In this document: in pieces, positions 30,701-38,413 of the stretch
Layout of the letters: each line of letters opens with the position of its first letter
How positions within the stretch are numbered: the stretch's first letter is position 1
Assembly: GCF_018734325.1 (NCBI RefSeq)
Contig: NZ_CP073754.1
Span: 682,001 to 746,000 of the forward strand
Direction of reading: 5' to 3'
Source: Methylomonas paludis
GTDB taxonomy: Bacteria; Pseudomonadota; Gammaproteobacteria; Methylococcales; Methylomonadaceae
Length of the DNA: 64,000 nucleotides
The notes under the pieces: model-generated
Told to the model about the DNA's origin: nothing
The model's input: only the letters and a program-made list of their open reading frames with translations
Database searches by the model: none
Translations under genes and position numbers: made by a program

Positions 30701-31923
30701 CCCCCACTTCGGTATGCATGAACTGGGAAAACGAAGCCCACCGTTTTGCGCCGACCCTAAATCCCATTGTCCTCGGCAGTGGCGACCGCCAGCGCCTGAT
30801 CGACAATCTGGCGCCGTTTGATTTGCTGATTTGCAGCTATGGTTTGCTGCAACAGGAACAGGTCGCGGAAATGCTGGCCGGGCTTAGTTTCAGCACCGCC
30901 ATCCTCGATGAAGCCCAAGCCATAAAAAATATTGCCACCCGCCGTTCTCAGGGCGCCATGAATTTGCAGGCCGGGTTTAAAATCATCATGACCGGCACCC
31001 CACTGGAAAACCATCTGGGTGAATTATGGAATTTGTTCCGTTTCATCAATCCCGGACTGTTGGGCTCACTGGAGCAATACCAGAAACGTTTTGCCGGCCC
31101 GATCGAACGCGATCATAATCCCGAAGCGCGTTTCCAGCTTAAAAAACTGATACAGCCCTTCATTTTGCGCCGCACCAAAACCCAGGTGTTGCAGGAATTG
31201 CCGCCACGTACCGAAATCCCGGTGTATGTGGAATTAAGCCCCGAAGAAACCGCTTTTTATGAAGCCCTGCGCCGGGAAAGCCTGGCAATTTTGACCGGCA
31301 TTGATGCGCCGCCCGGCCACAAGCATTTGCAAATTCTGGCTGCCATCACCAAATTACGCCGTAGTTGCTGTAATAGTCGGCTGGTGAATGCTGATTTAGG
31401 GCTGCCCAGCAGCAAACTGGCTGCGTTTGCCGAAATTGTGGACGATCTGCTGGATAATCGCCATAAAGCGCTGGTCTTCAGTCAGTTTGTCGATCATTTG
31501 CAATTGATCAAAGAATATGTTGAGCAGCGTGGCATCCCCTATCAATATCTGGATGGCTCTACGCCTGCTAAAGAGCGGCAATTGCGGGTCGATGCCTTTC
31601 AGCGCGGCGAAGGCGAACTGTTTTTAATCAGTCTCAAAGCCGGTGGTGTGGGCTTAAACCTGACCGCCGCCGACTATGTCATCCATATGGATCCCTGGTG
31701 GAACCCTGCCGTGGAAGATCAGGCTTCAGATCGCGCTCACCGGATGGGTCAGTTGCGGCCAGTCACCATTTACCGGATGATAGCCAAAAACACTATCGAA
31801 GAAAAGATCGTGGCCTTGCACAGCCATAAACGCGATTTGGCCGATAGTTTATTGGATGGCGCAGATATCAGCGCCAAGGTATCGGCGGACGATTTATTGA
31901 GTTTGATGCGTGGGGAAAGCTAA
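27703..31923 (+). CDS. Large SNF2-family DEAD/DEAH ATPase
   Basis: A 1406-residue protein. The last 450 or so residues form a full SNF2/Swi2 motor: ELRDYQIDGYNWLARL, ADDMGLGKTVQGLALL (Walker A), ILDEAQAIKN (Walker B, DEAQ), MTGTPLENHLGELW, then helicase C motifs LVFSQFVDHLQLI, LISLKAGGVGLNLTAADYVIHMDPWWNP and QASDRAHRMGQ. The first 900 or so residues hold no domain I recognise; parts look helical and repeat-like. Such proteins remodel protein-DNA complexes, as RapA does with RNA polymerase, but the target is unknown. The end overlaps the convergent GntR gene by 4 bp. Confidence 0.85.
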   Translation: MNSDQLSKHLTQFQALPLELQSIVKVLAVYHDYISLTSLSKCLYSLGIKDGSKMVKAESIKARIKPLIKEGLLQENAKPGGTRCARSIAELIVRHMVDVGEFEKYAELVIRESGYGGGYYRYHSIEECIREVRIHFYRGDYDQVESSLKLGERYPGKVPDRIELYLAWFLNPLDLDWFRRHHPVLLVELAAFAGIHQQVYCYRHAELSDFLQQTLESPEGRESGFLARVVLELQFMRGEWQDLPPQLLGVSEPELLAMNAMLVFMQGQYLAAINLYETALAQLRKKSGQRNLYFYGLAGVFYPLVILKNADIKQRNKLATLLNQAIKLNGYWTGVYQYLSHYLQFLQGDLSKRQLLLGIDVTHRIHSGFRESGGPDTLYTAPLLQHVFLLLIKFWIKTDFQTRVIPQDQQLYSYLTNNGYLWPAAELAKVFSTLEPIRGQQWQSRFFEQRPLALADLFVSRPDWELALDALAFLPVTDKKTDTGQPTKATRLVWLVSHDEKNHTLNLSPREQKQQAKGQWSAGRAIALKRLAQETVGFDYITEQDLKLCAHIKEYRDTSWYGKGTFFEFDNGVPDALIGHPALFLQDAPEVRVEVVKGNVELHVKKLSKGDKIKIQLEPQPYHEQKFYIVKETPTRWRVVEFNADHHRIFGVLGAQGLEVPLSAKDRVLQTLTSISGLLTVHSDIGGNAGSAAQIQADSTPRIHLLPLGEGLRVSLLTRPFTNAGSYFQPGQGGISVLAEIDGKPLQAKRDLKLEKQRAERVLAACPILQQAERDAGGDWLLDSAESCLELLLEIQALPEGESLLEWPEGVRFRLLGQSSGSGFSMQIKQDNDWFALQGELKVNNDTVVEIQQLLGLLNNGQSRFLQLKDGQFLALTDEFRRRLQELKAYTEQSGKKLRINPLAALNLEQWQEQADIKADKHWQAHLQRLKAARDYQPQLPSTFQAELRDYQIDGYNWLARLAYWGVGACLADDMGLGKTVQGLALLVERAPLGPSLIIAPTSVCMNWENEAHRFAPTLNPIVLGSGDRQRLIDNLAPFDLLICSYGLLQQEQVAEMLAGLSFSTAILDEAQAIKNIATRRSQGAMNLQAGFKIIMTGTPLENHLGELWNLFRFINPGLLGSLEQYQKRFAGPIERDHNPEARFQLKKLIQPFILRRTKTQVLQELPPRTEIPVYVELSPEETAFYEALRRESLAILTGIDAPPGHKHLQILAAITKLRRSCCNSRLVNADLGLPSSKLAAFAEIVDDLLDNRHKALVFSQFVDHLQLIKEYVEQRGIPYQYLDGSTPAKERQLRVDAFQRGEGELFLISLKAGGVGLNLTAADYVIHMDPWWNPAVEDQASDRAHRMGQLRPVTIYRMIAKNTIEEKIVALHSHKRDLADSLLDGADISAKVSADDLLSLMRGES

Positions 31924-32717
31924 ACTTGCAATTTCACCCGGTAGGTATAAGCATCGCCCCGAAAAGTACCTTCCACATATTCCACCATCGGCCCGGCGAC
32001 CGAATAGGTTTTGCGCTTTAACAACAAACAGGGCTCAGGTTTATCAAAGCCAAAAGCCTCGGCCTCGACCTGATTATTCATCACCGCCTCTATGCTCTGG
32101 TCGGCATGGGTCAGGATAATGCCGCAATGCTCCTGCAAAAAAGCATAGGCCGATCCCGATACATCCCAATTTGCCAATTCCGGGGCCAGGGTCAAGTCAT
32201 ACCAGGCACACTCTCGCGATAGCGGTATCTCATCGCCCAGGCGAATGCGCACCAGTTTTAAAAATTCGGCAGTGGAAGGTCGGCCAAACAGGGAAGATAC
32301 CGTGCGATCCTGAACAATAGCTCTTTCCAGCAACAGCGTCGACGGTTGCATACCCAGTTCACGCATTTCCTCGGTAAAACCCTTCAGACGTCCCATTTGT
32401 GGGCTGATACGCGGTGGTGATTTAACCTTTACGCCCAGGCGGCCATGAGTGCTGATGTGATCCTGAGCGCGTAATTCATCATAACAGCGGCGCACCGTGG
32501 TGCGGCTAATGTTCAGGGCTTCGGCCAAAGTACGTTCCGAAGGCAGGCTAAAGCCTTCGGGTATTTCACCGGATAATATCATCCAGGAAATTCGATTCAA
32601 CAGTTGCTGGTAAACCGGCTCGGAAACGCCGGGGTCGGGCCTTAAGCGCTCGATAAAACTGGAACTGTCTTTGGGCGGGTATTCAGTGTGGTGGGGTAGA
32701 TGGCTTTGATTCAGCAT
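31920..32717 (-). CDS. GntR-family regulator with UTRA domain
   Basis: A 265-residue regulator. An N-terminal winged helix-turn-helix of GntR type covers about residues 35-100 (GEIPEGFSLPSERTLAEALNISRTTVRRCYDELRAQDHI). A C-terminal UTRA ligand-binding domain follows (RIRLGDEIPLSRECAWYDLTLAPEL...LLLKRKTYSVAGPMVEYVEGTFRGDAYTYRVKLQV), as in the HutC subfamily. The ligand and targets are unknown. It faces away from nrdJ and shares the 472-bp upstream region, but that region's best operator is an NrdR site, so a link to nrdJ is not implied. Confidence 0.87.
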   Translation of the reverse strand: MLNQSHLPHHTEYPPKDSSSFIERLRPDPGVSEPVYQQLLNRISWMILSGEIPEGFSLPSERTLAEALNISRTTVRRCYDELRAQDHISTHGRLGVKVKSPPRISPQMGRLKGFTEEMRELGMQPSTLLLERAIVQDRTVSSLFGRPSTAEFLKLVRIRLGDEIPLSRECAWYDLTLAPELANWDVSGSAYAFLQEHCGIILTHADQSIEAVMNNQVEAEAFGFDKPEPCLLLKRKTYSVAGPMVEYVEGTFRGDAYTYRVKLQV

Positions 32718-33045
32718 ATCTCGGTGTTTAATTGATCTTGGGTTGGCTTAACAAGTCAGACCATCAGTAGAGCGGTGAGTTCATAGCTAAATGTGTAAGT
32801 TACATTACATATTACCATGCTTATTTTATAATATTTAGTCAATAAAAATCAATGGCTTAAATGTTTTAAATCCTGGTTTGGCGGATTTGGACATTAGTCC
32901 GGATTTAATTGATGTCTTTTTATTCAGCTTGAGCCGGTAAATTAGAGAGGCATGATTGCGATTTGTTTAAGTTTTCAAGCTAAGTTATTGAACTGTAATA
33001 AGTGCTGATAGTTTCTGCTGGTCACAGAGAAAAACCTTGGCAAAA

Positions 33046-33092
33046 ACACAATATATTGTGTTAATATATTTTAAAAATACTATATGCGGTGT
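33046..33092 (+). promoter_or_regulatory. Pair of NrdR boxes before nrdJ
   Basis: ACACAATATATTGTGT (33046-33061) is a perfect palindrome that fits the NrdR consensus. A weaker box, ATACTATATGCGGTGT (33077-33092), starts 31 bp later, three helical turns, which is the usual tandem spacing. NrdR represses ribonucleotide reductase genes when dATP is high. The pair lies about 100 bp before the reductase start. The rest of the 472-bp gap (32718-33189) is AT-rich and shows no gene. Confidence 0.85.
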
Positions 33093-33189
33093 TGTTGCGC
33101 ATGATGACTTTTAATCAATACGCTTCAATAGCTTAGCCCGCTCCGGCTAGGCAGCAGGTTTTAATGTTTAAATAGCCCAGGGAATCCGA

Positions 33190-35340
33190 ATGACCGCCAA
33201 ACTTCATGTCGTTACGCCAAACAATGTTGAAATTCCGTTGCAAAGCGCCTCGCTGGACATCTGGGACAGTAAATATCGCTTAAAAACCAAGGACGGCAAA
33301 GCCATCGATGCCAATATCGATGAAACCTATCAGCGGGTTGCCAAAGCCTTGGCTGGGGTTGAGTCTAGCAAAGCCTTGCAGGACAAATGTTATAAAGAAT
33401 TTTTATGGGCGCTACGCAAAGGCGTTATTCCCGCCGGTCGAATTATCTCCAACGCCGGAGCGCTGGCGCATAAACCGGCCACTTCTACCATCAATTGTAC
33501 CGTGTCCGGCATCATCGAAGATTCTATGGACGATATTCTCGGTAAAGTTCACGAAGCTGGATTAACCCTGAAAGCCGGCTGCGGAATAGGCTACGAGTTT
33601 TCTACCTTGCGCCCCAAAGATGCTTATGTATCAGGGGCCGGTGCATATACTTCAGGGCCGCTGTCGTTTATGGATATTTATGACAAAATGTGTTTCACCG
33701 TGTCTTCAGCGGGTGGCCGGCGTGGTGCCCAAATGGCCACTTTTGATGTCGCCCATCCCGATGTGGTGGAGTTCATTCGCGCCAAACGCGAAAACGGCCG
33801 TTTGCGCCAGTTCAATCTGTCGCTGCTGATTACCAGCAGCTTTGTCGAAGCAGTAAAAAACAATCAGCCCTGGCCGTTGTCGTTTCCGGTTAGCGCCCGG
33901 GAAGTGGCTGCCGACCAGCTTGATCTCAATGATACCAAAACCATCGTCTGGCGCGATCTGCCCAACAAAAAAGGCTATGTGGTCAACGAAGCCGGCCTGG
34001 TGGCCTGCCGGATCAGCAAAGTCATTCCGGCCCGGCGTTTGTGGGACATCATCATGTCATCCACTTATGATTATGCCGAGCCTGGTTTCATTTTGATCGA
34101 CAAAGTCAACGAAATGAACAATAACTGGTTTTGCGAGCATATTCGTGCCACCAATCCTTGCGGAGAACAACCTTTACCGCCTTATGGCAGTTGCCTGCTG
34201 GGTTCCATCAATCTGACCCATTTCATCGAAAAGCCCTTCAGTAAAGATGCCAGCTTCGATTGGGACAGCTACCGTAAAACCATCCGCATATTTACCCGCA
34301 TGTTGGACAATGTCGTCGAAATTAACGGCCTGCCCCTGGAAAAACAGCGCGAAGAAATCATTGGCAAACGTCGTCACGGTATGGGCTATCTGGGTTTGGG
34401 TTCCACCATCACCATGCTGGGATTGCAATACGGTGGTCAGGAGTCCTTGGCTTTTACCGAAGAAGTCACCAAAGTACTGGCTGTGGAGGGCTGGAAAGCC
34501 GGTTTGGAACTGGCTAAGGAAAAAGGCCCGGCTCCAATTATGGAGCAACTGTTTACCGTGACCGGCGAACTGCTGCACAAACGCCCGGAAATGATTCAAG
34601 ATGGTTATAAACTGGGTGATCAGGTGCCCGGCAAAGTTTTGCATGCCAAATACAGCCGCTATATGCAAAAAATTGCTCAGGAGGAACCGCAATTGGTCAG
34701 CGAACTGGCCGAAGTAGGCTGTCGTTTCACCCACCATAGCTCCATCGCCCCTACCGGCACCATTTCCCTGTCACTGGCCAATAACGCCAGCAACGGCATC
34801 GAACCGAGTTTTGCCCACCATTATTCGCGTAATGTGATCCGCGAAGGTAAAAAATCCAAAGAAAAGATCGACGTCTATTCCTATGAACTGCTGGCCTACC
34901 GGCACTTGGTCAATCCGGAAGCTATCCCGTACACTGAACGCCCGGAACAACAATTGCCGGCTTACTTTATTGCCGCTGATGATGTCACCCCCAAACAGCA
35001 TGTCGATATCCAGGCTGCAGCCCAAAAATGGATAGATTCTTCCATTTCTAAAACCGCTAACGTACCAACCGACTATCCGTATGAAGATTTTAAAACTATC
35101 TACGAATACGCTTACGAACAAGGTCTGAAAGGCTGCACCACTTTCCGCTTTAATCCGGAAGCCTTTCAGGGGGTACTGGTCAAGGAATCCGATCTGGAAA
35201 ACACTACATATCAATTCACCCTGGAAGACGGCCATGTCGTGGAACTGAAGGGCAATGAAGAAGTGGAATACGATGGCGAAATTCACAGCGCCGCCAATTT
35301 GTTTGATGCCTTGAAAGAAGGCTATTACGGTAAGTTTTAA
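33190..35340 (+). CDS. nrdJa: Class II (B12-dependent) ribonucleotide reductase, catalytic part
   Basis: A 716-residue adenosylcobalamin-dependent reductase that makes deoxyribonucleotides and works with or without oxygen. The active-site segment NPCGEQPLPPYGSCLLGSINL carries the conserved N, C and E, and GRIISNAGAL and TINCTVSGI hold the substrate-site region. It lacks the C-terminal cysteine tail, which is encoded by the next gene 11 bp downstream, so this is the split nrdJa-nrdJb arrangement known from Pseudomonas. NrdR boxes precede it. Activity requires vitamin B12 made or taken up by the cell. Confidence 0.92.
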   Translation: MTAKLHVVTPNNVEIPLQSASLDIWDSKYRLKTKDGKAIDANIDETYQRVAKALAGVESSKALQDKCYKEFLWALRKGVIPAGRIISNAGALAHKPATSTINCTVSGIIEDSMDDILGKVHEAGLTLKAGCGIGYEFSTLRPKDAYVSGAGAYTSGPLSFMDIYDKMCFTVSSAGGRRGAQMATFDVAHPDVVEFIRAKRENGRLRQFNLSLLITSSFVEAVKNNQPWPLSFPVSAREVAADQLDLNDTKTIVWRDLPNKKGYVVNEAGLVACRISKVIPARRLWDIIMSSTYDYAEPGFILIDKVNEMNNNWFCEHIRATNPCGEQPLPPYGSCLLGSINLTHFIEKPFSKDASFDWDSYRKTIRIFTRMLDNVVEINGLPLEKQREEIIGKRRHGMGYLGLGSTITMLGLQYGGQESLAFTEEVTKVLAVEGWKAGLELAKEKGPAPIMEQLFTVTGELLHKRPEMIQDGYKLGDQVPGKVLHAKYSRYMQKIAQEEPQLVSELAEVGCRFTHHSSIAPTGTISLSLANNASNGIEPSFAHHYSRNVIREGKKSKEKIDVYSYELLAYRHLVNPEAIPYTERPEQQLPAYFIAADDVTPKQHVDIQAAAQKWIDSSISKTANVPTDYPYEDFKTIYEYAYEQGLKGCTTFRFNPEAFQGVLVKESDLENTTYQFTLEDGHVVELKGNEEVEYDGEIHSAANLFDALKEGYYGKF

Positions 35341-35351
35341 GCGAGGGCATC

Positions 35352-36023
35352 ATGACACATAAAATCAGCCAAAAAATTGTCAGCTATAAAGTGCTGACTA
35401 AGGACAACACCGCAACGGTTCCGGAACCGCAAAAATCGCTGGAGAGTATGCATGAAAATGTCGAGCGCCCGGAAATGTTGCTGGGCTCGACCTACAAAAT
35501 CAAAACCCCGCAATCGGAACATGCGCTGTATATCACCATCAACGATATGTTGCTGAATCAAGGTACCCCGCATGAAGAGCGTCGTCCCTACGAAATCTTC
35601 ATCAACTCCAAAAACATGGAGCATTTTCAGTGGGTGTTGGCATTAACCAGGGTAATCTCGGCAGTATTTCGTAAAGGCGGAGACGCCTGTTTTCTGGTGG
35701 AAGAATTAAAAGCCGTATTCGATCCGCGCGGTGGATACTTCAAAAAAGGCGGGGTATTCATGCCTTCACTGGTCGCAGAAATCGGCTACGCCATTGAAGC
35801 GCATATGAAACACATCGGCATGATTAAACCCACTGCCATGACCGATCACCAGAAACAGTTTCTGGCCGAAAAACGCCGCGAATTTGAAGCCTTGCACGGC
35901 GACAGCAATGAGCAATCCTTCCCGGAAAAAGCCGTGCTCTGTAATAAATGCAGTACCAAGGCTATGGTGCTGATGGACGGCTGCATGACCTGTTTGAACT
36001 GCGGTGACAGCAAATGCGGTTAA
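35352..36023 (+). CDS. nrdJb: Class II ribonucleotide reductase, C-terminal part (TSCPD domain)
   Basis: A 223-residue protein that supplies the C-terminal portion of the split class II reductase. It contains a TSCPD-like domain (YEIFINSKNMEHFQWVLALTRVISAVFRKGGD) and ends in a cysteine-rich tail (CNKCSTKAMVLMDGCMTCLNCGDSKCG). That tail should bind zinc and re-reduce the active-site disulfide by the terminal cysteine pair. It follows nrdJa by 11 bp in one operon. Confidence 0.88.
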   Translation: MTHKISQKIVSYKVLTKDNTATVPEPQKSLESMHENVERPEMLLGSTYKIKTPQSEHALYITINDMLLNQGTPHEERRPYEIFINSKNMEHFQWVLALTRVISAVFRKGGDACFLVEELKAVFDPRGGYFKKGGVFMPSLVAEIGYAIEAHMKHIGMIKPTAMTDHQKQFLAEKRREFEALHGDSNEQSFPEKAVLCNKCSTKAMVLMDGCMTCLNCGDSKCG

Positions 36024-36182
36024 GGCTGATATTAAGCATCGCATAATGCCTGAACGGTTTGGGTTTTGTCCTTCAGCCCAAACCGATAGCCAATTAGCTG
36101 CCAGCAATTATCCTGCCAATTGCACTTTTCCTGAAAACTTGTATAGTAACAACTATATATAGTTATCCACACCATCATTATC

Positions 36183-37046
36183 ATGTATTTTTCCAGCAGC
36201 CAATGGCTGCCCAGTCCGCAAACCTTGCCGGCACAGCGCAATATCTTTGCCGTAGGCGATATTCACGGTCATTATCAGGCCTTAACCGCTCTCAATGCCG
36301 TCATCGCTATGGAAATAGCCGCCCAGCCCGAACTGGAACATACAGTGATATATCTGGGGGATTATATTGATCGTGGCCCGAACTCCCAAAAAGTTCTGGA
36401 AATTCTGCAAGCCGGCCCGCACCAGAATGTGGAAACCATTTTCCTGCGCGGCAATCATGAACAATTTTTAATCGATCTGCTCAAGTTTCAGCCCTGGGTG
36501 GATGATGATTATCTGGAATGCTGGCATGAAAACGGCGGTGATACCACGCTGCGAGATTTACAGATTAGCGATTATCTGCATTTACGTTATACCTCGGCCG
36601 GATTGCAGACCTTAAGCAGCAAAATAGCCAAGGCGCTAGGCCCTGATCTGGCCCAATTTTTGAACAAACTGCAAGCAATTCACCGTATCGGCAATTATGT
36701 GTTTGTTCACGCCGGGGTAGACCCGCAAAAGCCGCTGGCCGCTCAATCTGAACAAGAGTTTTTGTGGATCAGAACGCCATTTATGCAGGGTGGCAGTGAC
36801 TGGCAACACGACTTCACCGCAGTGCACGGTCATAGCATTACCATTCCCAGTGTTTATCCGCACCGCATCAGTGTCGATGCCGGCTGTTATCACACCGGGA
36901 TGCTTTGCGCCGTGCAAATTCGTGGTGACAAATTGCGCTTTATTCGCGTCACCCAGCAGCCGAATTATGTCTGGAAACATGATTTTTTAGGTAAGGATCA
37001 TTGGCAGTGGAGTGAAGCCAGGCCGGTTGTTGCTGATTTTGCTTAG
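36183..37046 (+). CDS. PPP-type metallophosphoesterase
   Basis: A 287-residue calcineurin-like phosphatase. The three metal motifs are in order: GDIHGHY, GDYIDRGPNS and LRGNHEQF, followed by histidines in FVHAGVDP and AVHGHS. This is the bacterial serine/threonine phosphatase type (PrpA-like), which can also act on dinucleotide polyphosphates. The substrate is not shown by the sequence. It sits 159 bp after nrdJb. Confidence 0.88.
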   Translation: MYFSSSQWLPSPQTLPAQRNIFAVGDIHGHYQALTALNAVIAMEIAAQPELEHTVIYLGDYIDRGPNSQKVLEILQAGPHQNVETIFLRGNHEQFLIDLLKFQPWVDDDYLECWHENGGDTTLRDLQISDYLHLRYTSAGLQTLSSKIAKALGPDLAQFLNKLQAIHRIGNYVFVHAGVDPQKPLAAQSEQEFLWIRTPFMQGGSDWQHDFTAVHGHSITIPSVYPHRISVDAGCYHTGMLCAVQIRGDKLRFIRVTQQPNYVWKHDFLGKDHWQWSEARPVVADFA

Positions 37047-37209
37047 CGGCTATTTACAAACTGAAAAATTATGGAATACTGATGAAGGCCGATAAATGAA
37101 TTCAGAGGAGTCTATACACAAAAGCCTGTTGTCTTAACCATCACTAGGATGCGGAGTTTAATGCAGACTTTCGGCTAATACAAAAATTACAATTATGCTG
37201 GAGGTACTT

Positions 37210-37545
37210 ATGTCAAGAATCATCTATTTAGTCAGTTTTTTACTGCTTGCAGTCAGTAGTGGAGTCTTTGCAGAACCCCATGCCGATGCCGCCCTGGAAG
37301 CTACCAACAAAGCCGTTTTGCACGGTAAATCTGGTCATGTCTCCTTGCTGGTCGAATACGCCCAAACAGCGCTGGAACAAGCCAAACAAGGTGCTGCAGT
37401 CGCCAAGGACGAAGCCAAAATCCATATGGATGCCGCCGTAAAATCGCTGGACGAAACTATTCAACACGGCAAAACCGGCCATGTTGCTATCGCCACCAAA
37501 TCAGCCGAAGCTGCCGTGACCCATCTCCAAGAAGGGAATAAATAA
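37210..37545 (+). CDS. smbP: Small periplasmic metal-binding protein, SmbP-like
   Basis: A 111-residue protein with an N-terminal signal peptide ending SSGVFA before EPHADAALEA. The mature part is helical and contains two related segments with HGKSGH and HGKTGH, the pattern of SmbP from Nitrosomonas, which binds copper and other metals. The start is the ATG at 37210, five codons inside the longer frame, because GGAGG lies just before it. A role in copper handling would suit a methanotroph but is inferred. A terminator follows. Confidence 0.82.
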   Translation: MSRIIYLVSFLLLAVSSGVFAEPHADAALEATNKAVLHGKSGHVSLLVEYAQTALEQAKQGAAVAKDEAKIHMDAAVKSLDETIQHGKTGHVAIATKSAEAAVTHLQEGNK

Positions 37546-37570
37546 ACCTTCCCGCCACTTTTAGAACTGC

Positions 37571-37612
37571 ATCTAACAGCCGGCATCTTGGGGTGTCGGC
37601 TGTTAGATTTTA
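37571..37612 (+). terminator. Terminator after smbP
   Basis: ATCTAACAGCCG (37571-37582) pairs with CGGCTGTTAGAT (37597-37608), with further partial pairing inside and a T-run behind (37608-37611). Confidence 0.8.
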
Positions 37613-37633
37613 CCAAGTTCAACGTATCCTTAT

Positions 37634-37726
37634 AACTACTCAGCATTCAGGTATCGCTTTAAAAAACAGGCAGTTGTAGGATGTGCTAAACGCAGGGCAG
37701 CGCATCATTATTTATGCTGAATAATT
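37634..37726. repeat. MITE-like element, short copy
   Basis: Begins with AACTACTCAG and ends with CTGAATAATT, an imperfect inverted copy (8 of 10). Its first 75 or so bases align with the element at 51024-51151 at roughly three of four positions, including ATGTGC.AAAC and GCAG.GCAT. No coding capacity. It touches the stop codon of the dipeptidase gene. Confidence 0.6.
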
Positions 37727-38411
37727 ACAACCCAACAAACTCAACCACCCCATAAACCGCAACCTGCCCGCATCGGCTGGCCCAAAACTGATTACCATAA
37801 TCAAAATGCCACCATTCTTCCGGGTAATTGCTCAAGCCTTGTGCGCCCAGCACGTCCAGCAATAATTGGCGGTTATCCCGCTGCAGATGCTCCTGCCGGC
37901 TTAGCTTGGGTAAACGGCTGAAATAGTCGGTATGAGAACGGAAGCTGAATTCATCAAAAGCACTGCCCATATCCAGCAGGCGGCCTTCGGTATCAATTAG
38001 GGTTAAATCCACCGCACCGCCGGTTAAATGCGGGGAAGGGCAGCTCGGTTCGGTATTGGGAAAGGACACAAAAATCTGGGTTTGCGCCAGCAACTCAGCG
38101 GCCGGCCAATCAGGGTGTTTGGCGTGCAGTTCGGCTTGATACTGATCAAACAGATAGCGTTGTACAGTAACCGGTCGCCAGCCGTCAAATACATACAAGC
38201 GCAAATCATTCGGCAACTGCTGGGCGGCACGGGCTAAACGCCGGGCTACTGAATCGCGCACATAACACTCAGCCAAGCTACCCGGAATTTGCCAAGCAAA
38301 ATAAGTGGCGCCGGAGCTGATTTTATCCGGCGCATAATGGCGTACATCAACCAAAGCTTCGCCGTTGTCAACGATAGGCACTTTCCGCCAGTCGTCGGTA
38401 GCGGCGGTCAT
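37725..38411 (-). CDS. ddpX: D-alanyl-D-alanine dipeptidase (VanX/DdpX family)
   Basis: A 228-residue zinc dipeptidase that cleaves D-Ala-D-Ala. The zinc and catalytic motifs are visible: SPHLTGGAVDLTL (SxHxxGxAxD type) and EWWHFDYG. It has no clear signal peptide, so it likely works in the cytoplasm, recycling D-Ala from peptidoglycan turnover. VanX of vancomycin resistance is the same family, but no vanH, vanA or vanRS genes are near. It starts 2 bp after the stop of the CysJ-like gene, so the two are cotranscribed, an unexpected pairing. Confidence 0.87.
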   Translation of the reverse strand: MTAATDDWRKVPIVDNGEALVDVRHYAPDKISSGATYFAWQIPGSLAECYVRDSVARRLARAAQQLPNDLRLYVFDGWRPVTVQRYLFDQYQAELHAKHPDWPAAELLAQTQIFVSFPNTEPSCPSPHLTGGAVDLTLIDTEGRLLDMGSAFDEFSFRSHTDYFSRLPKLSRQEHLQRDNRQLLLDVLGAQGLSNYPEEWWHFDYGNQFWASRCGQVAVYGVVEFVGL

Positions 38412-38413
38412 GC

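Noticed and set aside
37725-38411. Vancomycin resistance gene vanX.
   Set aside because: The family fits, but no vanH, vanA or regulator is near and the host is Gram-negative; a peptidoglycan recycling role is more likely.
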